Shown: positions 9,276 to 19,423, numbered from the stretch's first letter. The stretch: 64,000 bases of DNA from Casimicrobiaceae bacterium (GCA_026646885.1 JAPKHK010000002.1:112372-176371); one strand, 5' to 3'. Numbers and translations are program-made. The notes: generated by a model not told the origin, from the letters alone.

Positions 9276-10174
9276 GCGCGGCAGCGACTGCCGCCATCGA
9301 CGCCTTTTGCGACCAGATCTGGCTGCAGGATGGCCTATCGCCCAACACACTGGCAAGCTACCGGCGCGACCTGCAGGGTTGGGCGCTGTGGCTGGGCAAA
9401 GTTGGGCGCACCCTGGAAGCCGCGGACCGGGCGGATATTGAGGCGTTTCTGGCCGAACAGTTTGCCCTGCGGGCCCGGCCGAGCTCCATCAATCGAAGGC
9501 TTTCCAGCTTGCGCCGCTTTTATCGTTTGGCGGTGCAGCAAGGGCGGTCAAAGAGCGATCCGACCCTGCGGGTGCGCTCGCCCAAGCGCCCGAGGCAGCT
9601 GCCCAAGAATCTTTCCGAGCGCCAGGTGGAGGACCTGCTGTCCGCCCCGGAAACCGGCCATCCACGGGGCCTACGCGACCGCGCCATGCTGGAAACGCTC
9701 TACGCCACCGGGTTGCGCGTAAGCGAACTGGTTGGCTTGCGGCTAGCTCAATTGGGGCTCGACGCGGGCGTGTTGCGGGTGATGGGCAAGGGGTCCAAGG
9801 AGCGCCTGGTGCCGCTCGGCGAAGAGGCACTGGTCTGGCTCAAGGCCTATTTGCAACAGGCGCGACCGGGCTTCGCCGGCAGCGCCAGGGCGAGCGATGC
9901 GGTGTTTCTCACCACGCGCGGGCAGGGCATGAGCCGCCAGGCATTCTGGCAGCTGGTGAAGCGGCACGCGCAGCGCGCCGGCATCGATTCCGCGGCTTTG
10001 TCTCCGCACACGCTTCGGCATGCGTTTGCCACGCACCTCCTGAACCACGGCGCTGACCTGCGCGTGGTGCAAATGCTGCTTGGCCACGCTGACATCAGCA
10101 CCACCCAGATCTACACGCACGTGGCGCGCGAGCGGTTGAAGACGCTGCACCAACAACACCATCCCCGCGGCTGA
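9272..10174 (+). CDS. xerD: site-specific tyrosine recombinase XerD
   Basis: A 300-residue recombinase that with XerC resolves chromosome dimers at dif. It has a SAM-like N-terminal core-binding domain (LSPNTLASYRRDLQ) and a C-terminal catalytic domain with the full set: Arg in ATGLRVSEL (about 149), Lys in GKGSKER, HTLRHAFATHLL, LGHADISTTQIYTHV and the nucleophilic Tyr at about 281. The ATG at 9272 overlaps the ogt stop. Length and the LNHGADLRVVQMLLGH block fit XerD better than XerC. A housekeeping copy and not a phage integrase. Confidence 0.93.
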   Translation: MSAAATAAIDAFCDQIWLQDGLSPNTLASYRRDLQGWALWLGKVGRTLEAADRADIEAFLAEQFALRARPSSINRRLSSLRRFYRLAVQQGRSKSDPTLRVRSPKRPRQLPKNLSERQVEDLLSAPETGHPRGLRDRAMLETLYATGLRVSELVGLRLAQLGLDAGVLRVMGKGSKERLVPLGEEALVWLKAYLQQARPGFAGSARASDAVFLTTRGQGMSRQAFWQLVKRHAQRAGIDSAALSPHTLRHAFATHLLNHGADLRVVQMLLGHADISTTQIYTHVARERLKTLHQQHHPRG

Positions 10175-10191
10175 AGCCGCTCCTTAAGTCG

Positions 10192-10686
10192 ATGAGCCAG
10201 GACAAATTCCCCGTTACTCCGGCAGTGCGCATGCTGCGCGAACATCAGGTCGAGTTCACCAGCCATCTCTACGCCTACGAGTCCAAGGGCGGTACCGCGG
10301 TGTCAGCGCGTGAGCTCGGAGTCGACGAGCATGCCGTGATCAAGACTCTGATCATGGAGAACGAGCGCAAAGAGCCTCTGGTGGTCCTGATGCATGGGGA
10401 TTGCGAGGTCTCGACCAAGGCCTTGGCGCGTCTACTTGGTGTAAAAACCATACAGCCTTGCGCACCGGCCGTCGCCGACCGGCATTCCGGTTACCAAGTG
10501 GGCGGCACCAGCCCATTTGGCCTGCGGCGCGCGCTGCCCATATACATGCAAGAGAGCATCGCGGCGCTGCCTTATCTCTACATCAATGGCGGCAAGCGCG
10601 GTTATTTGGTGGGATTGAAACCCGAGGATCTCGTCCGCGTTCTCAAGCCTGTCGCTGTTTCGGCCGCTACCGACTCGCGAACGTGA
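10192..10686 (+). CDS. ybaK: Cys-tRNA(Pro)/Cys-tRNA(Cys) deacylase YbaK
   Basis: A 164-residue trans-editing enzyme that hydrolyses misacylated Cys-tRNA(Pro). The family hallmarks are present: the essential Lys in VIKTLIM (about residue 51), KALARLLGVK, and the GGTSPFGLRRALPIYMQ block. Eighteen nt separate it from xerD, so it may be the last gene of that operon. It converges on folB. Confidence 0.92.
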   Translation: MSQDKFPVTPAVRMLREHQVEFTSHLYAYESKGGTAVSARELGVDEHAVIKTLIMENERKEPLVVLMHGDCEVSTKALARLLGVKTIQPCAPAVADRHSGYQVGGTSPFGLRRALPIYMQESIAALPYLYINGGKRGYLVGLKPEDLVRVLKPVAVSAATDSRT

Positions 10687-10714
10687 CCTTGGTCGCGCCT
10701 TGAGGGACAGGCTG

Positions 10715-11071
10715 CTAGGAGGACCGCTGGCGCTCTATCGATACGCCCAGTTGACGCACATTGGGCAAGGGTGCGAGCTTGGCTATGCTGACCTTGACCC
10801 AGGGCACTGGGAACTCATCCAACACCAGCGTGGCGGTGGCCTGGGCGAGCCGCTCGAGCAAATGATAAGGGTGGTTCTCGAGCAAACCGCGGATGCGCTG
10901 AACCACCGCGGCGTAATCGATGGCGTCGGCCAATTCGTCGGTGTTGCAGGGACGCTCCGAGGGCAGGGCGATCTCCAAATTCAGAAGCACCGTCTGAGCA
11001 ACCTGGCGTTCCCAAGGGTAGACGCCGATGCGCGTTTCGATCTTCAGGTCGGAAATGAAAATCTTGTCCAT
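10715..11071 (-). CDS. folB: dihydroneopterin aldolase
   Basis: A 118-residue enzyme of folate synthesis converting 7,8-dihydroneopterin to 6-hydroxymethyl-7,8-dihydropterin. It has GVYPWERQVAQTV near the N-terminus with the catalytic/pterin Glu, the TDELADAIDYAAVVQRI segment, the HLLERLAQ motif and a closing V.K..PLP segment. Transcribed divergently from plsY with 53 nt between starts, a pairing seen in many proteobacteria. Confidence 0.93.
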   Translation of the reverse strand: MDKIFISDLKIETRIGVYPWERQVAQTVLLNLEIALPSERPCNTDELADAIDYAAVVQRIRGLLENHPYHLLERLAQATATLVLDEFPVPWVKVSIAKLAPLPNVRQLGVSIERQRSS

Positions 11072-11124
11072 GCTCTTAGGCTAGAATCGCGGCTGTTCAT
11101 TCTACCCGCAAGTTCCCTTTGTCC

Positions 11125-11721
11125 ATGACCGAAGTGTTCGTCATCCTTGTATCTTACCTTTTGGGTTCGATCTCCTTTGCCGTCGTGACCAGCAAACTGA
11201 TGGGGCTTCCTGATCCGCACAGCTATGGTTCGGGGAACCCCGGCGCCACCAATGTGTTGCGTACGGGCAACAAGATCGCCGCAGCGGCGACGCTACTTGG
11301 CGACGGCGTGAAGGGCTTCGTCGCGGTTTGGCTCGCCCAGCGTTTTGCGGTGCCGCTCGGCTTGGCACCATGGGCCGTGGCGGCGGCCGCGCTAGCGGTC
11401 TTTGTCGGCCACCTCCTCCCAGTGTTCCACTGTTTTGCCGGAGGCAAGGGGGTGGCCACGGCGGCGGGCGTACTGCTCGCGCTCGATTGGCGCCTCGGCG
11501 TTGCCGTCCTGGGTGTGTGGTTGGTCATTGCGCTCGTATTGAGAATCTCGTCTCTGGCGGCGATTTTCGCGGCACTTGCGGCACCGATTCTCGGATTTTG
11601 GCTCCTCGGCCCTCGCTCCGAGGCTTATGTCTTGATCCCGCTGTGCTCGCTGCTGATTTGGCGGCATCGCGGCAATCTTGCACGCCTGCTGAGCGGCGAA
11701 GAGGGGAAGATCGGGCGATGA
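11125..11721 (+). CDS. plsY: acyl-phosphate:glycerol-3-phosphate acyltransferase
   Basis: A 198-residue inner-membrane enzyme that makes lysophosphatidate from acyl-phosphate and glycerol 3-phosphate. Its motifs are clear: GSISFA, then SGNPGATNVLRTG (phosphate loop), GDGVKG and the FAGGKGVATAAG motif. Five or more hydrophobic segments match the family. The ATG at 11125 is preferred over the in-frame TTG two codons earlier. It converges with tsaD, with only 4 nt between stops. Confidence 0.95.
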   Translation: MTEVFVILVSYLLGSISFAVVTSKLMGLPDPHSYGSGNPGATNVLRTGNKIAAAATLLGDGVKGFVAVWLAQRFAVPLGLAPWAVAAAALAVFVGHLLPVFHCFAGGKGVATAAGVLLALDWRLGVAVLGVWLVIALVLRISSLAAIFAALAAPILGFWLLGPRSEAYVLIPLCSLLIWRHRGNLARLLSGEEGKIGR

Positions 11722-11725
11722 GACG

Positions 11726-12754
11726 CTAATACCGCTGGCGCGCGGGCCTGCGCAACTCCGCCAGGGGCCAGCGCGGCCGCACCGAATAACCAAGATCGCG
11801 GCGTCCCTCGCTGGCCAGGCGCTGGGCTCCGGCCAGAGCAATCATGGCGCCGTTGTCGGTGCAGAACTCCAGCGGCGGATAGTATGTCGCGAAGCCGTTT
11901 CGCCGGCCCATTTCATCGAGAGCCGCGCGCAGTGCTCGGTTGGCGCCGACGCCGCCGGCCATGACCAGACGGGTGGCCCCGGTCCGATCAACGGCCGCGG
12001 CCGCCTTGCTCGCTAGAACCTCCACGACAGCATCTTGGAAAGCCCGGGCGATGTCCGCTCGACGCTCTTCAGTCAGTGGTTCTTTGCGGACCAGGGTGAG
12101 GACCGCGGTCTTCAATCCACTGAAGCTGAAATCGAGGTCGCCGCTGTGCAGCATCGGACGAGGCAGTGCGCAGCACCCCTGCGAACCGCGGTCGGCCAAT
12201 GTCGCCAAGGCAGGTCCGCCGGGATAAGGCAAGCCCAAGAGCTTGGCGGTTTTGTCGAAAGCTTCGCCCGCGGCGTCGTCTACCGTTTCCCCCAGTAGGC
12301 GATATTCGCCCACACCGGCGACTTCCATGAGCTGAGTGTGACCTCCAGAGACCAGCAAGGCGATAAAGGGGAAAGACGGGGAGGGTGTGGCGAGAAGAGG
12401 TGATAGCAGGTGCCCCTCAAGGTGATGCACGCCGACCACTGGCCGGTCCAGGGCCATCGCCAGACCCTGTGCGACGCTGGCTCCAACCAGCAGAGCGCCG
12501 GCGAGGCCCGGGCCCTTGGTGTAGGCAATCCCGTCAACCTCGCTCAGCCGCCTTTGGGCCTGATGCAACGTTTCGTCGAGCAGGGGCAGGAGGCGTCGGA
12601 GATGGTCGCGGGACGCGAGCTCCGGCACGACCCCGCCGTAGTCGCTATGGATCGCAACCTGACTGTGCAGTGTGTGGGCAAGTAGCCCGCAAGAGGAGTC
12701 AAAAAGCGCGACTCCGGTTTCGTCGCACGAAGTTTCCAGGCCAAGAACGAGCAT
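11726..12754 (-). CDS. tsaD: tRNA N6-threonylcarbamoyladenosine transferase TsaD
   Basis: A 342-residue ASKHA-fold enzyme that transfers threonylcarbamoyl to A37 of ANN-decoding tRNAs together with TsaB and TsaE. Visible features are [10 protein letters not shown] at the N-terminus, the metal-binding [11 protein letters not shown] pair of His (about 113 and 117), [10 protein letters not shown], and [12 protein letters not shown] near the C-terminus. Full length. Located head-to-head with rpsU, the usual proteobacterial position next to the macromolecular-synthesis operon. Confidence 0.96.
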   Translation of the reverse strand: MLVLGLETSCDETGVALFDSSCGLLAHTLHSQVAIHSDYGGVVPELASRDHLRRLLPLLDETLHQAQRRLSEVDGIAYTKGPGLAGALLVGASVAQGLAMALDRPVVGVHHLEGHLLSPLLATPSPSFPFIALLVSGGHTQLMEVAGVGEYRLLGETVDDAAGEAFDKTAKLLGLPYPGGPALATLADRGSQGCCALPRPMLHSGDLDFSFSGLKTAVLTLVRKEPLTEERRADIARAFQDAVVEVLASKAAAAVDRTGATRLVMAGGVGANRALRAALDEMGRRNGFATYYPPLEFCTDNGAMIALAGAQRLASEGRRDLGYSVRPRWPLAELRRPARQRY

Positions 12755-12843
12755 GCCAGCGATTATCCTTCAAACTGGGCCAAGGGGCGCGCCGAACCGA
12801 TACCCCGGGGTGGGCTCTGCCAGGAGCGGGGGGTAGGAACACC

Positions 12844-12872
12844 TTGTGGTCTTGCCCGTTTCGCGCTAACAT
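12844..12872 (+). promoter_or_regulatory. probable rpsU operon promoter
   Basis: TTGTGG at 12844-12849, 17-nt spacer and TAACAT at 12867-12872, lying about 60 nt before the rpsU start and after the divergent tsaD start. Confidence 0.55.
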
Positions 12873-12931
12873 AACCGATTCCAATTTTTCCGTCCTGCTG
12901 CGGACGGTTCGAGAGAAAGGGATGTCCCGTA

Positions 12932-13144
12932 ATGCCAAGTGTTCGCGTTCGTGAAAATGAGCCCTTCGAAGTGGCGATGCGCCGCTTCAAGCGCACCATT
13001 GAAAAGACTGGGCTTCTGACTGAGCTGCGGGCTCGCGAGTTCTACGAAAAACCTACTTCCGAGCGCAAACGTAAGCTTGCAGCCGCAGTCAAGCGCCATT
13101 ACAAGCGCCTGCGCAGCCAGATGTTGCCGCCCAAGCTCTACTGA
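12932..13144 (+). CDS. rpsU: 30S ribosomal protein S21
   Basis: A 70-residue basic protein of the small subunit, needed near the anti-Shine-Dalgarno region during initiation. The sequence starts [20 protein letters not shown] and ends in an Arg/Lys-rich tail, matching S21 over its whole length. It is the first gene of the rpsU-yqeY-dnaG-rpoD macromolecular-synthesis block. AGAAAGG is present a short way upstream of the ATG. Confidence 0.97.
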   Translation: MPSVRVRENEPFEVAMRRFKRTIEKTGLLTELRAREFYEKPTSERKRKLAAAVKRHYKRLRSQMLPPKLY

Positions 13145-13221
13145 AAACGGGCCCACGTGATCCCGGCCGTTTCGCGGCGGGCAAATCCTCCTCCTCGCCG
13201 CCCTTTGCGCACATCGCCGCG

Positions 13222-13668
13222 ATGTCACTCAAGGATCGAATCACCGAGGACATGAAGGACGCCCTGCGTGCCAGGGAGAGTGCGCGCCTGGGCGCAATCC
13301 GGCTGTTGCTGGCCGCGATCAAACAGCGTGAGGTTGATGAACGCATTAGCCTTTCCGATGCCGAGGTGGTTGCGGTCATCGACAAGATGATCAAACAGCG
13401 GCGGGATTCTATCACCCAATTTGAAGCAGGCAACCGGCTCGACCTCGCGGCGGGAGAGCGCTTCGAAATCGATGTGCTCCAAGCGTACATGCCACAGGCC
13501 CTCAGTCCTGACGAGATCGCGGCGGCCATCGAGCGCGCCATCGCCGAAACCGGCGCTCAGGGGATGGCGGGGATGGGCAAGGTGATGAGCCTGCTCAAGC
13601 CCCAGTTGGCGGGACGCGCCGATCTCGCCCAGGTCAGCGCGCAGGTCAAGGCCCGTCTCGTCGGTTAG
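13222..13668 (+). CDS. YqeY/GatB C-terminal-like domain protein
   Basis: A 148-residue helical protein of the YqeY family, related to the tRNA-binding tail domain of GatB. The motifs LKDRITEDMKDALRARE, the REVDERISLSD segment, and AYMPQALSPDEI with GMAGMGKVMSLLKP at the end are typical. The role is unproven; a link to tRNA or translation is inferred from the domain and from its constant position between rpsU and dnaG. Confidence 0.9.
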   Translation: MSLKDRITEDMKDALRARESARLGAIRLLLAAIKQREVDERISLSDAEVVAVIDKMIKQRRDSITQFEAGNRLDLAAGERFEIDVLQAYMPQALSPDEIAAAIERAIAETGAQGMAGMGKVMSLLKPQLAGRADLAQVSAQVKARLVG

Positions 13669-13759
13669 GATTTGGCGCGCCAGGGTTCGTTGTCGCGCCT
13701 TTGCTGCGTTGCCCAGTGGCGCGGGGCAGAACCAAATCCCAGTCATTGTGCCACGCGCC

Positions 13760-13765
13760 TATAAT
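13760..13765 (+). promoter_or_regulatory. TATAAT -10-like element upstream of dnaG
   Basis: A consensus TATAAT 60 nt before dnaG, without a matching -35. It may be an internal promoter of the operon that separates dnaG expression from rpsU. Confidence 0.35.
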
Positions 13766-13824
13766 GACAACATGCTGGCGCCACGCGATATCTCCATCCG
13801 CATTTCGGTCAGCACGCGGCGCCC

Positions 13825-15579
13825 ATGATTCCCGACGATTTCATTCAGAATCTTCTGGCGCGCGTGGACATCGTCGACGTCGTCGAGCGACATGTGCCCC
13901 TGCGCAAAGCCGGAGCCAACTACGTCGCTTGCTGTCCCTTTCATCAAGAGAAGACACCAAGCTTCACGGTGAGCCCAACAAAACAGTTCTACCACTGCTT
14001 TGGCTGCGGGGCGCATGGCACCGCCATTGGTTTCCTCATGGCGCACTCGGGCCAGAGCTTCGTGGAGTCGGTCGAAGAACTGGCCGGTCGGGCGGGCATG
14101 ACCGTACCGCATGTTGCCCCCAAGCCTGAGTCGGCGAGCGCGAACTCGGGCACTGATCTGCGTGAAGCACTGTTGACTGCCATGCGCTTCTATAAGATCC
14201 GACTCAAGGAATCGCCGCGGGCGGTCGCCTACCTGCAGCGCCGCGGTCTCACCGGGGAGATCGCGGCCCGTTTTGGCTTGGGCTACGCTCCCTCTGGCTG
14301 GCAGCCGCTGGGCGAGGCATTCGATGACTATGACTCTCCCGCGCTCGAGGCGGCCGGCTTGGTCATCGTCGGGGATCAAGGGAAGCGCTATGACCGGTTT
14401 CGTGACCGCATCATGTTTCCCATTCTCGACCAGCGGGGCGAAGTCATTGGCTTCGGCGGCAGGGTGCTGGACCAGGGTGAACCCAAGTACCTCAATTCGC
14501 CGGAGACGGCGGTCTTCTCGAAGGGACGGGAGCTCTATGGACTGACCCAAGCGCGCAAGGCGATCCGAGCGTCAGGGCGGATCTTGGTGGTCGAAGGGTA
14601 TATGGACGTGGTTGCGCTGGCACAATTTGGCGTAGGTTACGTCGTAGCCACATTAGGAACTGCGACCACGCCCATGCACGCGCAGAAGCTTTTTCGTCAG
14701 GCCGACCAGATCGTCTTCTGTTTCGATGGGGACAATGCCGGCCGCAAGGCCGCCTGGCGCGCTTTGGAAAACACCCTTCCCAGCTTGGCCGATGGCAAGA
14801 ACGCCGCGTTTCTATTCTTGCCCGAGGGGGAGGACCCGGATACTTACGTGCGCGCCCACGGCGCGGAAGCGTTCGAAGCCTTGTTGTTGCGGCAGAGTCT
14901 GCCCCTTTCGGAGTATTTCCTGCAAGAGCTTGCGAGCCGCCATCCGCCGTCGAGTGACGAGGGCCGCGCCGCGCTCGTCAAAGCGGCGGAGCCCTATTTG
15001 AGCCAGATTGGAGCACCCGTGCTAGCGAGCTTGGTGCGCAAGCGCTTGCTGGACCTCGCTGGGCTGAACCCCGACGAGGGGTCCGTGTTGCTGCCCGTGG
15101 CCAACCGTTCGAAACCAGCTCAGGCGCCGACGCGACGGCCTCGCGCTCGGGTGTCGCTAGCCCTGTCGCTGGTGAAATGCTTGCTGGCCCGCCCAGACCT
15201 CATTGCGCTGTGTCGCTTGAACCCGCCGGAGGATACCGCTCCCGAGGCGCAGGCCTTGGCGCGAATACTACGAACATTGCAAGCACATGCACAGACAGCT
15301 CCGGGGACTGCGGTGCTGCTCCAGTGGCTGGGTGAGGGGCCGGGCCAAAACGCGCTTGAGCGAGCCTTACGCCTGATTCAGGAAGAAGAACTGTCACCCG
15401 AGGCGCTCGAAGTCGAGTTGGTCAGTAGCGTTGCCCGCTATCAGGAACTCGCGCACGAGGCGGCAGTCGCAGTTTTGATGCAGCGGCCTTTTGCCTCCCT
15501 CAGCCCGGCCGAGCGCGAGATGGTAAAGGCTCATGCCCTCCGCCGTCGCGAGGGTGGGGCAGGGGAGGCGGGGGCCTGA
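13825..15579 (+). CDS. dnaG: DNA primase
   Basis: A 584-residue replication primase. The N-terminal zinc-binding domain is intact (CPFHQEKTPSF, then HCFGCGAHG, residues about 40-66). The TOPRIM catalytic core carries LVVEGYMDVVALAQFGV and FCFDGDNAGRKAAWRA with the metal-binding Glu and Asp residues. The C-terminal DnaB-interacting region is divergent, as is usual. Start ATG at 13825 precedes IPDDFIQNLLARVDIVDVV, the normal N-terminus. Confidence 0.97.
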   Translation: MIPDDFIQNLLARVDIVDVVERHVPLRKAGANYVACCPFHQEKTPSFTVSPTKQFYHCFGCGAHGTAIGFLMAHSGQSFVESVEELAGRAGMTVPHVAPKPESASANSGTDLREALLTAMRFYKIRLKESPRAVAYLQRRGLTGEIAARFGLGYAPSGWQPLGEAFDDYDSPALEAAGLVIVGDQGKRYDRFRDRIMFPILDQRGEVIGFGGRVLDQGEPKYLNSPETAVFSKGRELYGLTQARKAIRASGRILVVEGYMDVVALAQFGVGYVVATLGTATTPMHAQKLFRQADQIVFCFDGDNAGRKAAWRALENTLPSLADGKNAAFLFLPEGEDPDTYVRAHGAEAFEALLLRQSLPLSEYFLQELASRHPPSSDEGRAALVKAAEPYLSQIGAPVLASLVRKRLLDLAGLNPDEGSVLLPVANRSKPAQAPTRRPRARVSLALSLVKCLLARPDLIALCRLNPPEDTAPEAQALARILRTLQAHAQTAPGTAVLLQWLGEGPGQNALERALRLIQEEELSPEALEVELVSSVARYQELAHEAAVAVLMQRPFASLSPAEREMVKAHALRRREGGAGEAGA

Positions 15580-15581
15580 TG

Positions 15582-15590
15582 TGCTATACT
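15582..15590 (+). promoter_or_regulatory. extended -10 promoter before rpoD
   Basis: TGC-TATACT directly after the dnaG stop is an extended -10 element (TGnTATACT). No good -35 is seen, which extended -10 promoters can dispense with. It would give rpoD its own transcript within the operon with a leader of about 40 nt. Confidence 0.55.
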
Positions 15591-15636
15591 ATTTAGTTTA
15601 GTGCAGCATTCGAAACCAACCTCGGTGGGAACGATC

Positions 15637-18297
15637 ATGGCCGTGAAACCCAGCAAGAACGCCGCCAAGTCAGCGAAATCGGCAGCCGCCAAGGTCAAGG
15701 CTGGGTTACGGAAGTCCGCGGCCAAGTCTCCCGCAGCGAAGCCCGCCGCCAAGGCAACCCGCCCCGCGGCGAAGGCCAAAAAGCCCATACCCAAGGCCGC
15801 TGGCCGAGTGGTCGCGCGCCCTGCCGAAAAATCGGCGAACAAGACGTTGGCCAAGCCCAAGGCCAAGACCAGAGCGGGGAGTTCCGCGGCCAAGAGTACC
15901 AAGGCCAAGGTGGTGAGTTCCGCAGCGAAGAAGCTGCCCGTCCGGGTCGCGGCCAAGACCCGAAATGCCACTACAAAGAAAAGCGCGGTCACGAAGAAAC
16001 CCGTTCGATCCGCCGCGCGCCCGGCCGCGCCCGCGCGCAAAGTCGTGGCCAAGAAACCCGTCAAGCCCCTAGCAAAGCAGCAGGCAATGAAAAAAGCGTC
16101 ACCGCCAGCCCTCAAGAAGACCGCCAAACCAACCGCCAAAACTGCCGACCGTCGGTCGCCAAAGGTTCAAGCCAAGACCCCAGCGCGCCCAGCCCTGCCC
16201 AAGGCGGCGGTCAAGCCGGCGCCCAAGAATGTGCCGAAGGCCGCAACCAGACCTGCACCGCCCAAGACGTTAGCCGCGGCGCCCAAACCTGGCGTGACCG
16301 GCAAGAACGTTGCTTCCGCCAAGCAGGCGCCAGGCAGTGACGCGAAGCCCGGCCGCCCGGTGGCGGCAGTCAGCGTGCAAGAGGCAACCGCCAAGCTCAA
16401 AGAAAAGCGGGCCGAGCGTGCCGCCACGAAGTTGCGGATGGGTGAAGCCGCGCGCGCCGAGAATCCGATCCACGATGCGGAGGCGCGCCGCACTCGGCTG
16501 AAAAACCTCATCGTGCTCGGGAAAGAGCGCGGCTACCTGACTTACGCAGAGATCAACGATCATCTTCCCGATGACATTCTCGATGCCGAGCAGATCGAGG
16601 GCGTGATCAGCATGATCAACGACATGGGGATTGCCGTCTATGACGAGGCGCCCGATGCCGAAACCCTACTGATGTCTGAGTCCACCCCGGCGGTTGCCGA
16701 CGAAGATGTGGTCGAGGAGGCCGAGGCTGCCCTTTCCACTGTGGATTCGGAATTCGGGCGTACCACCGATCCGGTGCGCATGTACATGCGCGAAATGGGC
16801 TCGGTGGAACTCCTAACCCGCGAGGGCGAGATCGAAATCGCCAAGCGCATCGAGGAGGGTCTCAAGCATATGATTCAGGCGATTTCCGCCTGTCCGATGA
16901 CCGTCGCGCAGATCCTGGACCTCGCGGACAAGATCGAGAAGCAAGAATTGCGCATCGACGAGGTAGTCGATGGGCTTATCGACTTTGCCGAAGATCTCGA
17001 ATCGATGGAAGAAGAAGCACCGGTTGAGGACGACCTCGACGAAAGCGAGGACGGCGCGGGGGCGATTGCCAACGAGAACATGGAAAAGCTTCGCGCGGCC
17101 GCGCTGGAGCGCTTTGCAACCATCCGCAAACTCAACACCAAAGCGCTGCAAACGCTCGCCAAGAAGGGCCCGCGAGCCGATGCCTACCTCGACCTGCAAA
17201 AGAGTATCTCCGGCGAATTGATGGGCATTCGCTTTTCTGCCCGTCAGGTGGAACGCCTTTGTGACAGCGTGCGCGGGGAAGTGGAGAAGATACGCCAGAT
17301 CGAAAAGAAGGTTCTCGACCTGTGCGTGAACAAGTCTGGCATGCCGCGTCAGCACTTCATCAAGATGTTTGCCGACAACGAGATGAATCTCGATTGGATC
17401 GACAGCGAGGTTGCTGCTCGCAAGCCCTTTAGCGATCTGCTTGCCAAGTACCGTCAGGCCATCGTCGAGCAGCAGGAGCGCCTGCGGGATGCACAAAACC
17501 GCGTGATGATTCCGCTGAAAGACCTGAAGGACATCAACAAGCAGATGTCCACTGGTGAGGCGCGCGCCCGCAAGGCCAAACGCGAGATGACCGAAGCCAA
17601 TCTGCGACTAGTGATTTCCATCGCCAAGAAATACACGAACCGCGGCTTGCAGTTCTTGGACCTCATTCAGGAGGGCAACATCGGCCTAATGAAGGCGGTG
17701 GACAAGTTCGAATACCGCCGTGGCTACAAGTTCTCGACCTATGCCACGTGGTGGATACGTCAGGCCATCACCCGCTCGATCGCCGATCAGGCGCGCACCA
17801 TCCGCATCCCGGTGCATATGATCGAAACCATCAATAAGATGAACCGCATCTCGCGGCAAATCCTCCAGGAAACGGGCCAGGAGCCCGAACCGGCGCTGCT
17901 TGCCGAGAAAATGGAGATGCCCGAGGAAAAGATCCGCAAGATCCTCAAGATCTCCAAGGAACCCATTTCCATGGAGACGCCGATCGGGGACGACGATGAT
18001 TCGCATCTGGGCGATTTCATCGAAGATTCGAGCACGGTCGCACCGGTGGATGCCGCGGTGAATGCGTCGCTGCGCGAAGTCTGCAAGGACATTCTAGACA
18101 CGCTCACGCCGCGCGAAGCGAAGGTGCTGCGCATGCGATTCGGCATCGAGATGAACACTGATCACACCCTCGAGGAAGTCGGCAAGCAGTTCGATGTCAC
18201 CCGTGAGCGCATACGCCAGATAGAGGCAAAGGCCTTGCGCAAGCTGCGGCACCCCTCGCGGTCGGAGCGACTGCGAAGCTTCCTCGACAACGAATAG
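15637..18297 (+). CDS. rpoD: RNA polymerase primary sigma factor (sigma-70) with long Lys/Ala-rich N-terminal extension
   Basis: An 886-residue housekeeping sigma factor. Residues 1 to about 245 are an extension rich in Lys, Ala and Pro with many AAK and KPA units. Region 1.1 begins about residue 285 ([20 protein letters not shown]). Then come region 1.2 ([21 protein letters not shown]), the non-conserved region, region 2 ([21 protein letters not shown] and the -10-binding segment [15 protein letters not shown]), region 3, and region 4 ([20 protein letters not shown]). Region 4 is complete. ATG 15637 has a GGTGGGA ribosome-binding site; a GTG at 15601 is in frame but too close to the promoter. 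Betaproteobacterial RpoD often carries a basic N-tail, but this one is long. Confidence 0.97.
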   Translation: MAVKPSKNAAKSAKSAAAKVKAGLRKSAAKSPAAKPAAKATRPAAKAKKPIPKAAGRVVARPAEKSANKTLAKPKAKTRAGSSAAKSTKAKVVSSAAKKLPVRVAAKTRNATTKKSAVTKKPVRSAARPAAPARKVVAKKPVKPLAKQQAMKKASPPALKKTAKPTAKTADRRSPKVQAKTPARPALPKAAVKPAPKNVPKAATRPAPPKTLAAAPKPGVTGKNVASAKQAPGSDAKPGRPVAAVSVQEATAKLKEKRAERAATKLRMGEAARAENPIHDAEARRTRLKNLIVLGKERGYLTYAEINDHLPDDILDAEQIEGVISMINDMGIAVYDEAPDAETLLMSESTPAVADEDVVEEAEAALSTVDSEFGRTTDPVRMYMREMGSVELLTREGEIEIAKRIEEGLKHMIQAISACPMTVAQILDLADKIEKQELRIDEVVDGLIDFAEDLESMEEEAPVEDDLDESEDGAGAIANENMEKLRAAALERFATIRKLNTKALQTLAKKGPRADAYLDLQKSISGELMGIRFSARQVERLCDSVRGEVEKIRQIEKKVLDLCVNKSGMPRQHFIKMFADNEMNLDWIDSEVAARKPFSDLLAKYRQAIVEQQERLRDAQNRVMIPLKDLKDINKQMSTGEARARKAKREMTEANLRLVISIAKKYTNRGLQFLDLIQEGNIGLMKAVDKFEYRRGYKFSTYATWWIRQAITRSIADQARTIRIPVHMIETINKMNRISRQILQETGQEPEPALLAEKMEMPEEKIRKILKISKEPISMETPIGDDDDSHLGDFIEDSSTVAPVDAAVNASLREVCKDILDTLTPREAKVLRMRFGIEMNTDHTLEEVGKQFDVTRERIRQIEAKALRKLRHPSRSERLRSFLDNE

Positions 18298-18360
18298 ACG
18301 GCAGGTTCGCCTTCTAAACAGGCGGCCCCAGGCCCGCTGTTGGCTTAAGGTTGCCGGGAG

Positions 18361-19371
18361 TCAGCGACTCAGTGTGAGCGCGAGATAGGCAACATAGAGG
18401 CCGCCATTCACCAGCAGGGTCCAGAGTGGCATGCCGCCGGCGCGCACGTTGAAGCGCAACCAAGCAGCGGCAGCGAGGGTGACCATTACACCTGCCAGCA
18501 CTTCGACCCTCGGCTCCCAAGGTGTGAGCAAGATGCCTATCGCCGGCAGCAAGGTTCCCTGGAAGACCATCGCGCCGGTGATGTTTCCGAAGGCCAGCGT
18601 GTCCTTACCTCGGCGCACCCAGAGAACGCTGTTTACTTTTTCCGGAAGTTCCGTGGCGATCGGAATGATCAGCAAGGACAAGAGTAAGGCGGAAATGCCG
18701 ATGACCTGCGCGGTCGCTTCGATCGCGTGAATGAACCCTTTGGCTCCGGCGATCAGCAGACAGAGGCCCAGGGCGAGCTGAATACCGATGGTTAGGATGG
18801 TGGTAGGCAGGCCGAGGCGCTCAAGCAGCAATTTGCCCTCAGCCTCCGTTCCATGGCCGTCTTCCACGAGTTTGCTCGAGGCGCGCAGAGTGAGCAGGAG
18901 ATAGACGAAATAGGTGAGCACCAGAATGAAGCCAAGGGCGGCCCGCCACACTATGGCTGCACGTGGCACATACATAGCTGCGGCGGCAAGCACGAAGGCG
19001 AAGAGAAAAAAATTGAGATCGCGAGTGAGCCCAGTGTGTTCCGGACGAAGCCTGCCCCAGAGCCCGCGGCGTTGGGTCACCGATAGCGCCATCAGGCAGC
19101 AGGAGAGCGTGCTGAGCATCAATGGCGCTCCAAGGATCGCGCCGACGCCGATTTCTTCGTTGACGACGGTGTTTTGCGTGCCCGCAAAGATCGCCAGGAG
19201 CGGCACCAGGGTTTCCGGGAGTGCGGTCCCAACCGCCGCGAACAGGGATCCCGTTACGCCTTCGGAAATGTGCAGGCGCTCGCCCAGATGTTCCAGCGCA
19301 TTAGTGAACACCTCGGCCGCGACCAAGATGAGGAGCAGCATCAAAACGAGTTCGCCCAGATACCATGCCAT
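18361..19371 (-). CDS. CaCA-family sodium/calcium exchanger-like membrane protein
   Basis: A 336-residue integral membrane protein with about ten hydrophobic segments in two inverted halves. Each half has an alpha-repeat-like block: SLFAAVGTALPETLVPLLA with the conserved ALPE Glu, and LLIIPIATELPEKVNSVLW with a second ELPE Glu. These are the cation-binding acidic residues of calcium/cation antiporters. The start at 19371 begins just before the first helix. The open frame extends upstream, but that part overlaps the end of the next gene's neighbourhood and lacks family likeness. Which cation is moved cannot be told. Confidence 0.8.
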   Translation of the reverse strand: MAWYLGELVLMLLLILVAAEVFTNALEHLGERLHISEGVTGSLFAAVGTALPETLVPLLAIFAGTQNTVVNEEIGVGAILGAPLMLSTLSCCLMALSVTQRRGLWGRLRPEHTGLTRDLNFFLFAFVLAAAAMYVPRAAIVWRAALGFILVLTYFVYLLLTLRASSKLVEDGHGTEAEGKLLLERLGLPTTILTIGIQLALGLCLLIAGAKGFIHAIEATAQVIGISALLLSLLIIPIATELPEKVNSVLWVRRGKDTLAFGNITGAMVFQGTLLPAIGILLTPWEPRVEVLAGVMVTLAAAAWLRFNVRAGGMPLWTLLVNGGLYVAYLALTLSR

Positions 19372-19423
19372 GCAAGTGCTTTCCCCTGATTGCCCGAGCA
19401 AGACTGGGCCGCGGTTCGCGATT

